A stretch of DNA of 64,000 nucleotides from CAYWNA01 sp964459305 (GCA_964459305.1 CAYWNA010000029.1:13722-77721); one strand, 5' to 3'. Positions 43,891 to 53,446 are shown, counted from the stretch's first letter. The notes: generated by a model from the sequence alone, not told the origin. Numbers and translations are program-made.

Positions 43891-44228
43891 ACCTCCAACG
43901 CTCCCCAGCGAGCGTTTGCTGACATCTTGATTGATGCCCGAACCGTGCGTTCAAAAAGGGACAGACACCGATACTGCTCGGAGCCAGTCCCCTTTCAGTA
44001 CTCCTGCACCCACCACGTTAGTGCGATGGCATCTGGCGAAACTACTAAATTAGCGATTTCCTCTTGTTGTTTCAAGGGTTACGTCGGCTGAAACACGACG
44101 CTATTCTCAAGAAAAGCATAGAATCTGCTCGTTTGGGCTCCGTGGACCGGCCCGATGACTGCGGTTTTCACAATGGGGGTTGTTCGCTGTCATCCAAGAT
44201 TCTGCCGAATTGTTCTGGGGTTTATGGA
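43891..44228. other. Divergent spacer upstream of rplM
   Basis: No gene is seen. It should hold the rplM promoter on the minus strand and that of the gluzincin on the plus strand. At about 43955-43998 there is an imperfect repeat: AAAGGGACAGACACC on one side and GGAGCCAGTCCCCTTT on the other, which resembles another spacer hairpin. No clear -10/-35 pair could be assigned. Confidence 0.55.
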
Positions 44229-45185
44229 ATGAGCGGCCTGCGGGGAATACAGTTCCTGGCTGTAATAGCCGCCATCGTCGGCGGGGCGTTCGTCGCGGTA
44301 GATCGGCGTTCGCTCGGCGCCGAACAGCGGCCGGCCGCCGGTGTAATCCAATCCGATCACAAAAGTCAAATCGTTGCCTCGCGGCCTCATCAGCAGCCGT
44401 TGGACGTGCTATGCCTCGAAAAGGGAGGCCGCTTGCGCGATCAGCTCGGCGGCGGGTGTCTTGTCGTCGTCCGCCCCCCCTTTGTTCTGGGAGGTGACTC
44501 GAATGCTGCCACGCTGGAGCGCACGTACAGCGTGACGATTGAACCGGCACGGCAGGCCATGGCCCATTGTTACTTCGCGCGAACGCCAAACAAGCCGACC
44601 ACGCTGCTCTTGTTCTCCAATGACTCCACCTACCGCCGCTTTGCGGAGCGGCTGTTTTTCGACCGCGACATATCCCGGTTTGGGTACTATAAGCCGGGCC
44701 GCAATACCGTCGTAGTCAATCTCCAATGGGGCGACGGACCGCTGCTGCACGAGCTGACGCACGCCTTGATGGAGTTTGACTTCCCGGACGCCTCTGCGTG
44801 GCTCTCTGAGGGCCTCGCGTCGTTGCACGAAGCAAGCCACATCCGCCGGCGAGACCAGGGATCGATCCTGGAAGGACGGGTGAACTGGCGGTTGAATGTC
44901 CTCAAAGGGCGAATGAGAGTCGGACGGTTGCCGCCGTTTGAACGACTGACCGAAATCCCCAACTTGAACGATGATGCCGCAGCCGTGAACTTCGCGCAGG
45001 CCCGCTACTTCTGCATGTTCCTTCAGCGCAAGGGCGTCCTGGCTGAGGTCTACCGACGCTACCGGGCGGGTCGTCGCGAAGATCCGCGAGGGCAGAGGGC
45101 CGTCCTCGCGATGTTTCCTGGACACACCTGGGACGACTTGGATGCCGAGTTTCGCGCGTGGGTGATGTCGCTTCCTGATCCTTGA
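44229..45185 (+). CDS. Gluzincin peptidase-like protein (DUF1570 type), exported
   Basis: A protein of 318 residues from ATG 44229. A signal peptide (about 5-27, IQFLAVIAAIVGGAFVAV) is followed by an unannotated beta segment. The zinc motif HELTH is at 174-178, with the conserved second-glutamate region WLSEGLASLHE about 15 residues on. This layout matches the peptidase MA-like/DUF1570 group. The upstream open frame back to 44064 lacks a signal and is excluded. The substrate is unknown. Confidence 0.8.
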   Translation: MSGLRGIQFLAVIAAIVGGAFVAVDRRSLGAEQRPAAGVIQSDHKSQIVASRPHQQPLDVLCLEKGGRLRDQLGGGCLVVVRPPFVLGGDSNAATLERTYSVTIEPARQAMAHCYFARTPNKPTTLLLFSNDSTYRRFAERLFFDRDISRFGYYKPGRNTVVVNLQWGDGPLLHELTHALMEFDFPDASAWLSEGLASLHEASHIRRRDQGSILEGRVNWRLNVLKGRMRVGRLPPFERLTEIPNLNDDAAAVNFAQARYFCMFLQRKGVLAEVYRRYRAGRREDPRGQRAVLAMFPGHTWDDLDAEFRAWVMSLPDP

Positions 45186-45274
45186 GGCGTCACCTTGACC
45201 GATGTAAGCTGTGGGTGCTCGGCATTCGCGGGACCGCAGGGTTTCAAACCACTAGATCGAAACGAGGTCGTTTC

Positions 45275-46138
45275 ATGAATAGCACACGGGTTCACCGCAT
45301 CCTGGAAGATGTCGGCGCCATCGCCTTTCCTGGCGTGTTCGACACCCTGTCAGCGAAAATCGCTCAGCGAGTGGGTTTTCCGATGGCATTCGTTTCCGGC
45401 TACTCGGTTGCCGCCACGTCGATCGGCGAGCCGGATTTGGGGCTCCTGACGCAGACGGAAATGACTGATCGAGCCCGACGGATTTGTGGCAGCGTCGACA
45501 TACCAGTCATCGTCGACGCCGATACGGGCTACGGGAATCCGCTGAACGTATATCGCACTGTCGAGGAACTAATCGCTGCGGGTGCGGCAGGGTGCTTCCT
45601 GGAAGACCAAGTGTGGCCCAAACGCTGTGGGCATCTGCGCGGCAAGAAGGTGATCGAGCGTGATGAATATGTGCACAAGATACGCGCTGCAGCCGAAGCC
45701 CGCGACGGACGTGATTTTTTCATCGTTGCCCGCACCGACGCGTTGGCGGCCGTGGATATGGACGAAGCCGTCCGACGGGTGGAAGCAGCGCGAGCGGCGG
45801 GCGCGGACGCCAGCTTCATCGAAGCGCCGGCATCGCTCGACGACTTGGAGGCCATCGGTCGTCGATCGCCGTCACCCAATGTGGCCAACATGATCGAGGG
45901 TGGTAAGACACCGGTACTGCCAAAAGAGCAACTCCACTCATTAGGCTTTCAACTGATCCTGTATCCGCTGACCGGCTTGTTTTCCGCCGCTCGAACGATC
46001 GAGGGCATGTACGCGAAACTGAAGGCCGACGGAACAACGCTGGGCGCGGAAGACTGGCTGATGACGTTCGCCGAGTTCAATGATCTGATCGGCGTCGAGG
46101 AGAAATACAAACTGGCTGGACGGTTCGGCGTCGAGTAG
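45275..46138 (+). CDS. Isocitrate lyase/PEP mutase-superfamily enzyme
   Basis: A protein of 287 residues from ATG 45275. The TIM barrel shows DADTGYGNPLNVYRTV (magnesium-binding Asp pair region), EDQVWPKRCGH with the KRCGH loop at 116-120, and RTDALAAVDMDEAVRR. The KRCGH loop with Cys118 is the catalytic signature of C-C-bond lyases in this superfamily, so an oxaloacetate decarboxylase-like or methylisocitrate-lyase-like activity is more likely than phosphonomutase. The exact substrate is open. It is a monocistronic gene after the gluzincin. Confidence 0.88.
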   Translation: MNSTRVHRILEDVGAIAFPGVFDTLSAKIAQRVGFPMAFVSGYSVAATSIGEPDLGLLTQTEMTDRARRICGSVDIPVIVDADTGYGNPLNVYRTVEELIAAGAAGCFLEDQVWPKRCGHLRGKKVIERDEYVHKIRAAAEARDGRDFFIVARTDALAAVDMDEAVRRVEAARAAGADASFIEAPASLDDLEAIGRRSPSPNVANMIEGGKTPVLPKEQLHSLGFQLILYPLTGLFSAARTIEGMYAKLKADGTTLGAEDWLMTFAEFNDLIGVEEKYKLAGRFGVE

Positions 46139-46381
46139 GGCGGCAAACGTGCCAAACTTGCATAATGAACGCTATCGGGGGTGCGTCTCTGCCTGGTTTC
46201 ATCGTACTGTGGCCGAACTTCGCCTACACTGTCAATACGGGCGTGATGCCGATGTGATTATCCCAACCAACCGCAGTGTCCACAGCATCCTGCATTGGGA
46301 GCACTTCGGCGCCATGGCCGACGATTGGAAGAGATTTTGTTAGCTGTACCTCAAGGAGCCAATCATGACCAACGGAAGCGT

Positions 46382-46636
46382 ATGTATTTCGACGAACTGA
46401 ACAAGCAGCCGTTCATTGACAACACGTTGAATTCGCGCACGTTCCAGAAGGTATTCTCGAAAGAGCGACTTCAGAAATATCGCGAACAGAATCACTGCCC
46501 CAACAACGATCGGCTTTCTGTAGAAGGCGTATGGCTTCCCCAGTACGCGTTCCTTGGCGACAAGAAAGACATGGACGATATCGCGGATGCGATCGCGAAA
46601 GTCCACGACCATAGGGACAGACTCGCAAAGCTGTGA
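46382..46636 (+). pseudogene. C-terminal fragment of a DegT/DnrJ/EryC1-family aminotransferase
   Basis: Eighty-four codons from ATG 46382 read as the C-terminal end of a sugar aminotransferase: LNKQPFIDNTLNSRTFQKVFSKERLQKYREQNHCPNNDRLSVEGVWLPQYAFLGDKKDMDDIADAIAKV. The PLP-binding domain is missing. The upstream open frame 46149-46343 is in another frame and shows no recognisable similarity. This is a truncated remnant rather than a functional gene. Confidence 0.7.
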
Positions 46637-46685
46637 TCGCACACGAGCAGGGGGCGACCTACCGTAGCCGGTTTGGAATGTCCGC

Positions 46686-46733
46686 TGGAGTACAGCCTTT
46701 AGGCTGCGGGGACAGGCTGAAGCCTGGACTCTA
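46686..46733. repeat. Palindromic repeat family 2, copy 1
   Basis: Arms AGTACAGCCTTTAGGCTG and CAGGCTGAAGCCTGGACT are near-complementary, upstream of the DUF1080 gene. It resembles the repeat at 58598-58653 (GGAGTCCAGGCTTTAGC). Confidence 0.75.
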
Positions 46734-46764
46734 ACAACGGGCAGAGAAATAGAAAGGGATATAA

Positions 46765-47439
46765 ATGCTTCGAGCAACCATGGTGGTATCGCAACTGATT
46801 CTCCTTCTACCGTCGAGTGCGGTCGGTCAGGCGGCACCGGACGCAGATGCGGGTTACGAGGCGCTGTTCAACGGCCAAAACCTCGATGGTTGGGTGTTGC
46901 GACGCGCCAACCGCAAAGGCTATGTCGTCGAAGACGGTCTGCTGATCAGCCCGGCTGATGGCGGCGGGTACTTATTCACCGAGGACGAATACAGCGACTT
47001 CAGCCTGCGATTCGAGTTCCGCTTGTCGAAAGGAGCGAACAACGGAGTGGCAATACGGTGTCCGCTGTTGGACAATCGCCCAGCTTACGACGGGATCGAG
47101 ATCCAGATCTTGGACAACGTCGGCTTCCCCCGGCAACTGCGTCCGACGCAGTGTCACGGCTCGATCTACGACGTCGTCGCGGCGAAACGTGGTGCATTGA
47201 AACCTGTCGGCGAGTGGAATGCCCAAGAGATCCTCTGCCGCGGACGCCGGATCACGGTCATCGTCAATGAGACGGTCATCGTCGACGCCAATCTCGATGA
47301 GATCAGCGACGAAGCAACCGTCAAGAAGCATCCCGGCCTCCAACGCGCCAGCGGTCACATCGGCTTCCTGGGCCACGGCAGCCGGGTCGAATTCCGCAAT
47401 ATTCGCATCAGGAAGATAGAAGATACTCAACCGAAATAG
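46765..47439 (+). CDS. DUF1080 (3-keto-disaccharide hydrolase-type) exported protein
   Basis: A protein of 224 residues with a signal peptide (about 1-24, ending VGQAAPD). The DUF1080 beta-sandwich signature is clear: GYEALFNGQNLDGWVLR at the start, SDFSLRFEFRLSKGANNGVAIRCP, GIEIQILDNVG, and a final GHIGFLGHGSRVEFRNIRIR. Recent work ascribes 3-ketoglycoside hydrolase activity to members of this family. Planctomycetes carry many. The Gfo/Idh oxidoreductase next to it would suit oxidation of a sugar followed by cleavage of the 3-keto product, though the pairing is inference. Confidence 0.9.
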   Translation: MLRATMVVSQLILLLPSSAVGQAAPDADAGYEALFNGQNLDGWVLRRANRKGYVVEDGLLISPADGGGYLFTEDEYSDFSLRFEFRLSKGANNGVAIRCPLLDNRPAYDGIEIQILDNVGFPRQLRPTQCHGSIYDVVAAKRGALKPVGEWNAQEILCRGRRITVIVNETVIVDANLDEISDEATVKKHPGLQRASGHIGFLGHGSRVEFRNIRIRKIEDTQPK

Positions 47440-47574
47440 CCCCTGGACTAACGATCACGGCCAATTCGCGTTTGACCCGAAGGCGCTGGCGGGCAGTGGT
47501 GCGGACGTTCCCATCGCCCGCATCTCTGACCACGGGTGAAACCAAGGTCCAACCACAAGAGCAAGGAACCCACC

Positions 47575-48621
47575 ATGTCAGACTCGCCCGTTCGTTTTGG
47601 ACTCATCGGTTACGGCGCTTGGGGCCTGCACCATGCGGCTTCGACAGCAAAAACGGACGGCGCGCAGCTTGTAGCCATCGCCGAACCGTCTGGGGAGTCG
47701 CAGAAAGCAGCTCGCGACGCGTATCCAGGCGTCGATGTGGTCGGCGACTATCGGGAATTGGTCGAGCGTGATGACTTGGACGTCGTCGATGTCGTGGTAC
47801 CCAATCGCCTACACCACGAGGTGGCCACAGCAGTACTCTCCTCCGGCAAGCATTTGCTGTTGGAAAAGCCCATGTGTCTGACCACGGCGGAGTGCGACGA
47901 CGTGTTGCGATTGGCGAAGGAAAAGGACTTGCAGGTCGCGATCACTCACGAGTTCCGCTTGTCATCGTTGTGGGGCAAGGTGAAGGACTTGGTTGACGGC
48001 GGCCTGGTCGGCGACCCGCAGTACGTGCTGGTGGAACTGTCGCGCAATCCGTATCGACTTGGGGCCGATGGCTGGCGGTTCGACATCGACCGCGTCGGCG
48101 ACTGGATCCTGGAAGAGCCTATCCACTTTTTCGACTTGGCACGCTGGTACCTGAGTTCCGTGGGAGAGCCGGAGTCGGTTTACGCGGCCGCCAACTCACG
48201 CCAACCGGGCCATCCGGAACTGCAGGACAACTGTAGCGCGATCATGAAGTTCACCGGCGGAGCCTACGCCGTCGTCTCGCAGACATTGGCCGCTTTCGAA
48301 CACCATCAAACCGTGAAGCTGATCGGCACGAAGGGCGCCATTTGGGCGAGTTGGAGTGGTGCAATGGACCGCACCGAGCATCCCACGTTCTTCCTGAAGG
48401 CCTTCGACGGCGAGAAGCTGGAAGAGTTGCCCATCACCCGCACCGCCGGCGAGTTGTTCGAGATGGAAGACCTGATCGCGGCCATGGTGGGCTCCATTCG
48501 CCACGGCAAGCCGATTCCGTGCACGGGCGAGGACGGCCGATGGTCCGTGGCCATGTGTCTGGCAACGCAGCGCTCGGTCGAAACGGGCCAGCCGGTGGCA
48601 ATTGACGAGATTGCAGAATAG
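47575..48621 (+). CDS. Gfo/Idh/MocA-family oxidoreductase
   Basis: A protein of 348 residues from ATG 47575. The NAD(P)-binding motif GLIGYGAWGLHHA is at about 8-20. The EKPMCLT catalytic lysine motif (about 100-106) and the substrate-domain segment (EEPIHFFDLARWYL) follow. No TAT leader is present, in contrast to the paralog at 12204-13559, so it acts in the cytoplasm. It is 135 bases after the DUF1080 gene; the sequence between (NDHGQFAFDPKALAGSG and on) looks like an old coding fragment without a recognised origin. Confidence 0.92.
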   Translation: MSDSPVRFGLIGYGAWGLHHAASTAKTDGAQLVAIAEPSGESQKAARDAYPGVDVVGDYRELVERDDLDVVDVVVPNRLHHEVATAVLSSGKHLLLEKPMCLTTAECDDVLRLAKEKDLQVAITHEFRLSSLWGKVKDLVDGGLVGDPQYVLVELSRNPYRLGADGWRFDIDRVGDWILEEPIHFFDLARWYLSSVGEPESVYAAANSRQPGHPELQDNCSAIMKFTGGAYAVVSQTLAAFEHHQTVKLIGTKGAIWASWSGAMDRTEHPTFFLKAFDGEKLEELPITRTAGELFEMEDLIAAMVGSIRHGKPIPCTGEDGRWSVAMCLATQRSVETGQPVAIDEIAE

Positions 48622-48795
48622 TCCCACCGCCAAGTCCGCGGTGGGACAACACAGACGTGATCCCAAACAGTCTACGTTCAACCGCGAGCCGGAGGTGTGT
48701 GCGGCCGCATTGGCATCGGAGCCTGAGCACCAAGGCGAATCGCACCGAACGTTTTGGAAATGCAACCGCTTCTCGAACCGTGAAGGAGAGAAAAA

Positions 48796-49692
48796 ATGCC
48801 ATCGATTTCGAGACGTTCCCTTCTCAAAGGGCTTGCCGCAACTCCGGCTCTGGCCGGCCTTTCGCCTGTTCCTGTGAGACGGGCACGATCCGAGCAACCG
48901 GCCCGCTCCAAGTTCTCGGACGCCGGCTGGTGTTGGGACGGGCAAGGGTTTAACGGTGGAGTGAATCCGTCGATTTTCGGCACGGGCGAAGGCACCAAGT
49001 GGTTCGGGCTCAAGAAGACGGCCTTCATGTTTCATCCGAACACAGAATTGGCGCTGGAAAAGCTCCGCGGTTTTGATGAGGTTATCTGCGAGATCTCCAA
49101 GTGGAAAGTGCGCCGCTGCGAAAACGGGGTGGCCCACTATCTGGACGGCGCCATCGAGACGAAACGTCGCGAGGCCGCCATCGTCGGACGGCTGTCGAAG
49201 TCTTTCCCCAACGTGTCGGGAGCGATTGACGACGATTTGCTGGGGATCATTCGGCGTGAGAAGATCACTCCCGAACAATACGGTCCCGTCTACGAAGCAC
49301 TCAAGAAGGAGAACGGCGAACTGAAACTCTGGATCGTCGTTTACGACCGCGAACTGGACAAAAACCACTGGGCCGGTTTCGAACCATTTGCCGATGTGGT
49401 CAATCTGTGCGTGGGCAACCAAACGGAAAACTTCTCACGATTGGGACACTTCCTTGACCAGTCCGAGGAGATATTCCCGGGCAAACCGGTCAATCTGATC
49501 TATCGACTGAGGGACTTCGGAGCTCGACCGCTAGGGCCGGTGCCAATGGATCTGCTCGAACGGCACTGGAAGGACATCCTCGGATACGTCCGGCAGGGGC
49601 GATTGTGCGGTTACTCGATCCTAGGCGGATTCCTGATCGACATGCATCCCGAACAAGCTCGCTGGTTGCGTGATTTCATCGCGGCCCATTGA
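48796..49692 (+). CDS. TAT-exported hypothetical protein, 298 residues
   Basis: The twin-arginine leader is SRRSLLKGLA (about 5-14), followed by a hydrophobic alanine/leucine stretch and VRRARSEQ. GAAGGAGAGAAAAA precedes the ATG. The body shows alternating hydrophobic strands and helices (GFDEVICEISKWKVRR, VSGAIDDDLLGIIRREKI, LKLWIVVYDREL, ADVVNLCVGNQTE, PVNLIYRLRD, YSILGGFLIDMHP), compatible with a TIM-barrel-like fold. No active-site signature is recognised. It is an intact gene that could belong with the preceding sugar-metabolism genes. Confidence 0.7.
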   Translation: MPSISRRSLLKGLAATPALAGLSPVPVRRARSEQPARSKFSDAGWCWDGQGFNGGVNPSIFGTGEGTKWFGLKKTAFMFHPNTELALEKLRGFDEVICEISKWKVRRCENGVAHYLDGAIETKRREAAIVGRLSKSFPNVSGAIDDDLLGIIRREKITPEQYGPVYEALKKENGELKLWIVVYDRELDKNHWAGFEPFADVVNLCVGNQTENFSRLGHFLDQSEEIFPGKPVNLIYRLRDFGARPLGPVPMDLLERHWKDILGYVRQGRLCGYSILGGFLIDMHPEQARWLRDFIAAH

Positions 49693-49812
49693 AGGGCGGC
49701 GAGGAAGGACAAACACCGCCAGCAGATTGGAGAGGGAGCACCACGACGAATCGTGCGATGCGGGTCTATCTACTGGCGGCGGCCTTGCCGCGGCGGTGTG
49801 CTGCCGAAGGAC

Positions 49813-50601
49813 CTACTTCACGGCCCAGAAGTCTAGCACGCGTACCTTGTCCAGCACGGGCTTGAGGACCGCGACGAACGCCTTGTGATCCGGATGAGGA
49901 AGATAGGTCGCTCGACCCTCCTCTGAGCCGAAAGTGACCATGAAGCAATGGGTAAACCCATGGCTGTGACTTTCCGGACTGTTGTTCGTGCCCCATTCGA
50001 AGGCTTTGATTGTGTCGATCTTGGACGGAAGCGCGACGAAAGCATCTTCGACCGCTTTCACGTCCTCGGCGGGCGCATCGTCCTTGAACTTGAAGAAGAC
50101 CGCGTGCTTGAGTTCTTTCTCGATCGCGTTTTTCTGCTTTGTGCCCCAGTAGTCGATGACGAATACCTTGTCCATGTGCGGGCGCAGTACGCCACCGAAC
50201 GCCTTGTGTTCATCGTGCGGCAGGTAGACGGCGCGTCCATCTTCGTTTTTGAAGGTGAGCAGAAAGCAGTGTGTAAAGCCGTCGCTGAGACCTTCTGGGC
50301 TGTTGTTCGTGCCCCATTGGAAATCCGTGATCGCATCGATCTTGGACGGCAGCGCGCGAAACGCGTCGACAACCTGTTTTACATCCTCATCGCTCGAAGT
50401 CTCTTTGAAACTGAAGAAAACGGCGTGTCGCAACACTTCATTGGGCCCCCTGGTTTCAACTGGTTTCTGATTTTCCGCCTCGGGCGTAGACGAATCAACC
50501 GGTGCAGCCCTCGTCTGCGTCGAGCAGGAAATACACGCTGCCAACACGAGGAGGCAACCGGCAAAGCTGAGTAATCGAGCCCACTTCCTTTGATCGAACA
50601 T
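49813..50601 (-). CDS. Lipoprotein with two tandem Dabb (stress-responsive A/B barrel) domains
   Basis: A protein of 262 residues from ATG 50601. A lipoprotein signal ends AACISC (about 20-25). Two copies of the dimeric alpha-beta barrel unit follow: LRHAVFFSFKETSSDEDVKQVVDAFRALPSKIDAITDFQWGTNNSPEGLSDGFTHC and the closely similar LKHAVFFKFKDDAPAEDVKAVEDAFVALPSKIDTIKAFEWGTNNSPESHSHGFTHC. Each ends with a VIDYWG/VLDFWA block. The family has roles in stress response and in some polyketide cyclases. The duplication is internal. Its function here is unknown. Confidence 0.85.
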   Translation of the reverse strand: MFDQRKWARLLSFAGCLLVLAACISCSTQTRAAPVDSSTPEAENQKPVETRGPNEVLRHAVFFSFKETSSDEDVKQVVDAFRALPSKIDAITDFQWGTNNSPEGLSDGFTHCFLLTFKNEDGRAVYLPHDEHKAFGGVLRPHMDKVFVIDYWGTKQKNAIEKELKHAVFFKFKDDAPAEDVKAVEDAFVALPSKIDTIKAFEWGTNNSPESHSHGFTHCFMVTFGSEEGRATYLPHPDHKAFVAVLKPVLDKVRVLDFWAVK

Positions 50602-50873
50602 CGTTATTCCCTTTCCCTTGAAACGCGTGCTTGTTTGCAGGGCGAGTGCACGACGGTTGATCGTCGTTTTCGCGACCACTCCCCTGACCGCGATCGTAAA
50701 CCGAACGGATAGCGTCGGCAATAGGGCGTTGCCGCGGAGTGGAGGCGGGTCTCTTTCCGATGAGTCTTTCTGCTATACTTTTTGGAAGCCTGCGCATAAG
50801 ACCGCCTGCTGCGAGGCCTGAAGTGAGATTTCAATCAGGATGACACACTGACTTCCAACGGGAGGCCCGACAG

Positions 50874-51989
50874 TTGAACCAACCAGCCCAGCGCGGAGGT
50901 AACAACCCTGATTCGCCGACACCAGTTTTGGGATCCAAGGTAGCGATCCTGGGATATGGCCGTTTTGGACGTGCCCTCGCGCAACTGGCTCGAGACGGCG
51001 GCCTGGGGGTTTCCGCGTACGATCCGGCGGCAGAAGTCCCTGGCCCGCTGGCTGCGGCATCTGCTGCTCAGTTGGCTTCTGAAGCGTTCGACATCGTGCT
51101 TGCTGTGCCGACGGCGGAAACGAAGAACGCCTTGATGAGCCTGGAGCCACACCTTACCGCCCGGCACGTCGTCATGGATGTGGGCAGTGTCAAATGCGGT
51201 GTGGTCCAGGCGATGACCGAAGTGCTCGGTCAGCGCGTCCCGTGGGTCGCGACACATCCGCTGTTTGGTTCGTCAACCATTGCACTGGGCGAGCGGCCCT
51301 TGTTAGCGGTGGTCTGTCCCAATTCGATCCATCCCCAAGCGGCCAGCCGCGCCCGTGCGTTCTACGAACGGATTGGCTGCATCGTGACGGAGCAGGACGC
51401 TGCCGAGCACGATCGCGCCATGGCCCACACGCACGCACTTGCGTTCTTCGTGGCCAAAGCACTGGTTGACATGGAAGCCGGCGGCGGTCTGCCTTTCACT
51501 CCGCCGTCTTTCCGAGCCATGGCCCGAACGGTCGAGATGGTCAGGACCGACGCCGCACACCTTTTCTTGCCAATTCAGCGAGAGAACCCCTACGCGGCCG
51601 AAGCACGCCAGGAATTCCTGGACACGCTGTCCAAGGTCCACAATCAACTCGAAGCTCCGGAGGGGACGAGCGAGGCGAAGGAAAGAAGCCAGGAAAACCT
51701 CGGCATCCCCGATCTCGGCCCGCAAGCACCAGAACTGATGGAGACTCGAACCCTGATCGACGAACTCGATCGGGATCTTGTCCGGCTGTTGGCGCGCCGC
51801 TCCCATCTCTCGAAACGTGCGGGCTCCATCAAAGCGATCCACGGCCGTTCCGTTCGCGATCCCGATCGGGAAAGGTCGCTACTGGAGGATCGCAAGCAAT
51901 GGGCGCGTGAAGAAGATATGGAGCCAGACTCGGTCGTCGACATCTTTGCCGCAATTCTCCGCTTTTCCAGAGCACTGCAGACAGAATGA
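50874..51989 (+). CDS. tyrA: Prephenate dehydrogenase with C-terminal chorismate mutase domain
   Basis: A protein of 371 residues starting at TTG 50874 with GGGAGG upstream. The Rossmann motif GYGRFG is at 27-32, and the prephenate dehydrogenase domain includes VAVPTAETK, DVGSVKCGVVQAM and THPLFGSSTI. From M288 an AroQ-type chorismate mutase follows (IDELDRDLVRLLARRSHLSKRAGSIKAIHGRSVRDPDRERSLL), with arginine, lysine and glutamine catalytic features. In Escherichia coli TyrA the mutase is at the N-terminus; here it is at the C-terminus. The 3' region 51735-51978 is closely similar to 55318-55562. The product makes 4-hydroxyphenylpyruvate from chorismate in two steps. Confidence 0.88.
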   Translation: MNQPAQRGGNNPDSPTPVLGSKVAILGYGRFGRALAQLARDGGLGVSAYDPAAEVPGPLAAASAAQLASEAFDIVLAVPTAETKNALMSLEPHLTARHVVMDVGSVKCGVVQAMTEVLGQRVPWVATHPLFGSSTIALGERPLLAVVCPNSIHPQAASRARAFYERIGCIVTEQDAAEHDRAMAHTHALAFFVAKALVDMEAGGGLPFTPPSFRAMARTVEMVRTDAAHLFLPIQRENPYAAEARQEFLDTLSKVHNQLEAPEGTSEAKERSQENLGIPDLGPQAPELMETRTLIDELDRDLVRLLARRSHLSKRAGSIKAIHGRSVRDPDRERSLLEDRKQWAREEDMEPDSVVDIFAAILRFSRALQTE

Positions 51990-52011
51990 AAACGCTCGTG
52001 AGTTCGGTCGC

Positions 52012-53052
52012 CTATGCGTTCAGTTTGACCGACGGATCGTCCGCCACGTTGACCCAGACGTGGACGTGCGGCGAGCCACGGAAATACCAGACGAAGGACG
52101 GGCCCTCCAATCGCCAGTTATCCCACACGCGGTCGTCGCCCAGGTCTTTGTCCGTGTAGAACGCCAGACAGCACTTGTCCAGGCCGCCTTGGGATTCGAG
52201 ACACGCCAATACCTCTTCGCGGTGCGACCGGCGATAGGGCTCGACCAATTTTCCCAGCGTCTTCTGCACCTGTTGCTTCTGATCGTCCGAAAGCCCAAGG
52301 ACTGGGATGCCGGGCCTCTCGGCATTCGGGCCTTGAAAGCCGACTTGGTTCTCGCGCGGCGACTTGGCAACCTCGGCCAGCCTTCGTTGCTTGCCATCGA
52401 GCATCTCGTAGACGGCGTTGGCGGCCAGCGCCTGGTCCCAGAATACATTGCCCGGATGGTCCGGCTTTTCGGTCAGTCCGCCGGGGCGTGCCCGTAGAAA
52501 ATCGGCCCGCCAAACGCCACATGTTCGGCCGAGTTGCCGTCGCAGCGCAAGGTCGTATGGCGGCCTGTCATGACAAACTCGAACTTGGCCTCGCCAGGTT
52601 TGCCGAAGATCGCGATGTTCTGACCGTTGCCGAATCCGCCGGCGTCGTCCTTCAACTGTTTATCGAACCTGGCATGCCAATCCGGCTGGATGATGCCCTC
52701 AAATACCTCCCGAATCATCCCCCGCTGGTCCACGGTAAAGAAATCACTATTGATCGCAGGTTCGGTAATGTGCCAGTTGGCCCCCACGCGAGTCCGAAGC
52801 AATCCACGTCGGTTGTCTTCATACTCCCAGCCGAAGCAGACTTTCTTGTTTCTGCTCGTCCGACAGAGACTCGTATAGTCGCTTGACCGCCGTTTCGGGC
52901 GGCTTGGACGATGAGCGCTTCGTCGACGCGTCATCAGCTTTGACTCCGGCAGCGACAAGTGCAGCGGTTCCCGCACCGGCAACCTTCAGGAAGTCGCGTC
53001 GGTTGTAGAATTCCTGTTCGCAGTTCAGACATGCGCGTCGGTTCCTGGGCAT
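52012..53052 (-). pseudogene. DUF3500 TAT protein split by two compensating frameshifts
   Basis: Starts at ATG 53052 (MPRNRRACLNC..., TAT motif RRDFLKVAG) and ends at 52012. Three segments in frames 0, 2 and 0 must be joined: the leader to about SLSDEQKQ, the middle (KKVCFGWEYEDNRRGLLRTRVGANWHITEPA to GGPIFYGHAPAD) and the end (GLTEKPDHPGNVFWDQALAANAVYEMLDGKQRRLAEVAKS and FVWYFRGSPHVHVWVNVADD). The joined product fits a DUF3500-type protein. One insertion or deletion lies near 52830 and one near 52480. Reads would show whether these are sequencing errors. Confidence 0.7.
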
Positions 53053-53446
53053 GATGTCCCTCCGATGTGCGAGAAGGAGCAGAAGAGAAGCGGCATGGCA
53101 GGAAAGCCATGCCAACAGGAGTAGCGGACGCTCTCCACTTATGCACAGAAGCGGACTCGATCCACCCTCACAGCGGCACTCATCCTACTGTGCCAGCCTG
53201 TCCACGTCCACAATCCGTGGCTTTGGAATCCTCGACAAGCGACCAGCCCCCTCTGGAGAGACGGCCCCGAGCGTTCAATTTCCAGTGCCGTCGTCGACCA
53301 TTCCTCGAATCCTCAGCACGGGAAGATACTGTCAGTGATTCTCGTTTCTCTTGTCCTGACCGCCCCGGGCCTCGTGGCTTTGCTGGTTTTCTTCTAGGCC
53401 CTGAGTCGCGACCGAAGAAGGTCGGCCGGAAATGCGAGTTTCGCGG
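53053..53446. other. Spacer without recognisable gene
   Basis: The open frames here are low-complexity and unlike known proteins. No hairpin of the repeat families is seen. It should hold the promoter of the DUF3500 gene; I cannot assign it. Confidence 0.6.

Noticed and set aside
46149..46343. A 64-codon open frame as the N-terminal part of the DegT remnant
   Set aside because: It is in another frame, and its sequence does not resemble any part of the family that I recognise.
47440..47574. A short plus-strand coding-like stretch (NDHGQFAFDPKALAGSG) as an independent gene
   Set aside because: It has no start codon and no clear family. It may be the tail of a lost gene, but I cannot support it.
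48196..49422. 408-codon minus-strand frame opposite Gfo/Idh and the TAT protein
   Set aside because: It spans the end of one intact gene and the start of another, without family sequence.
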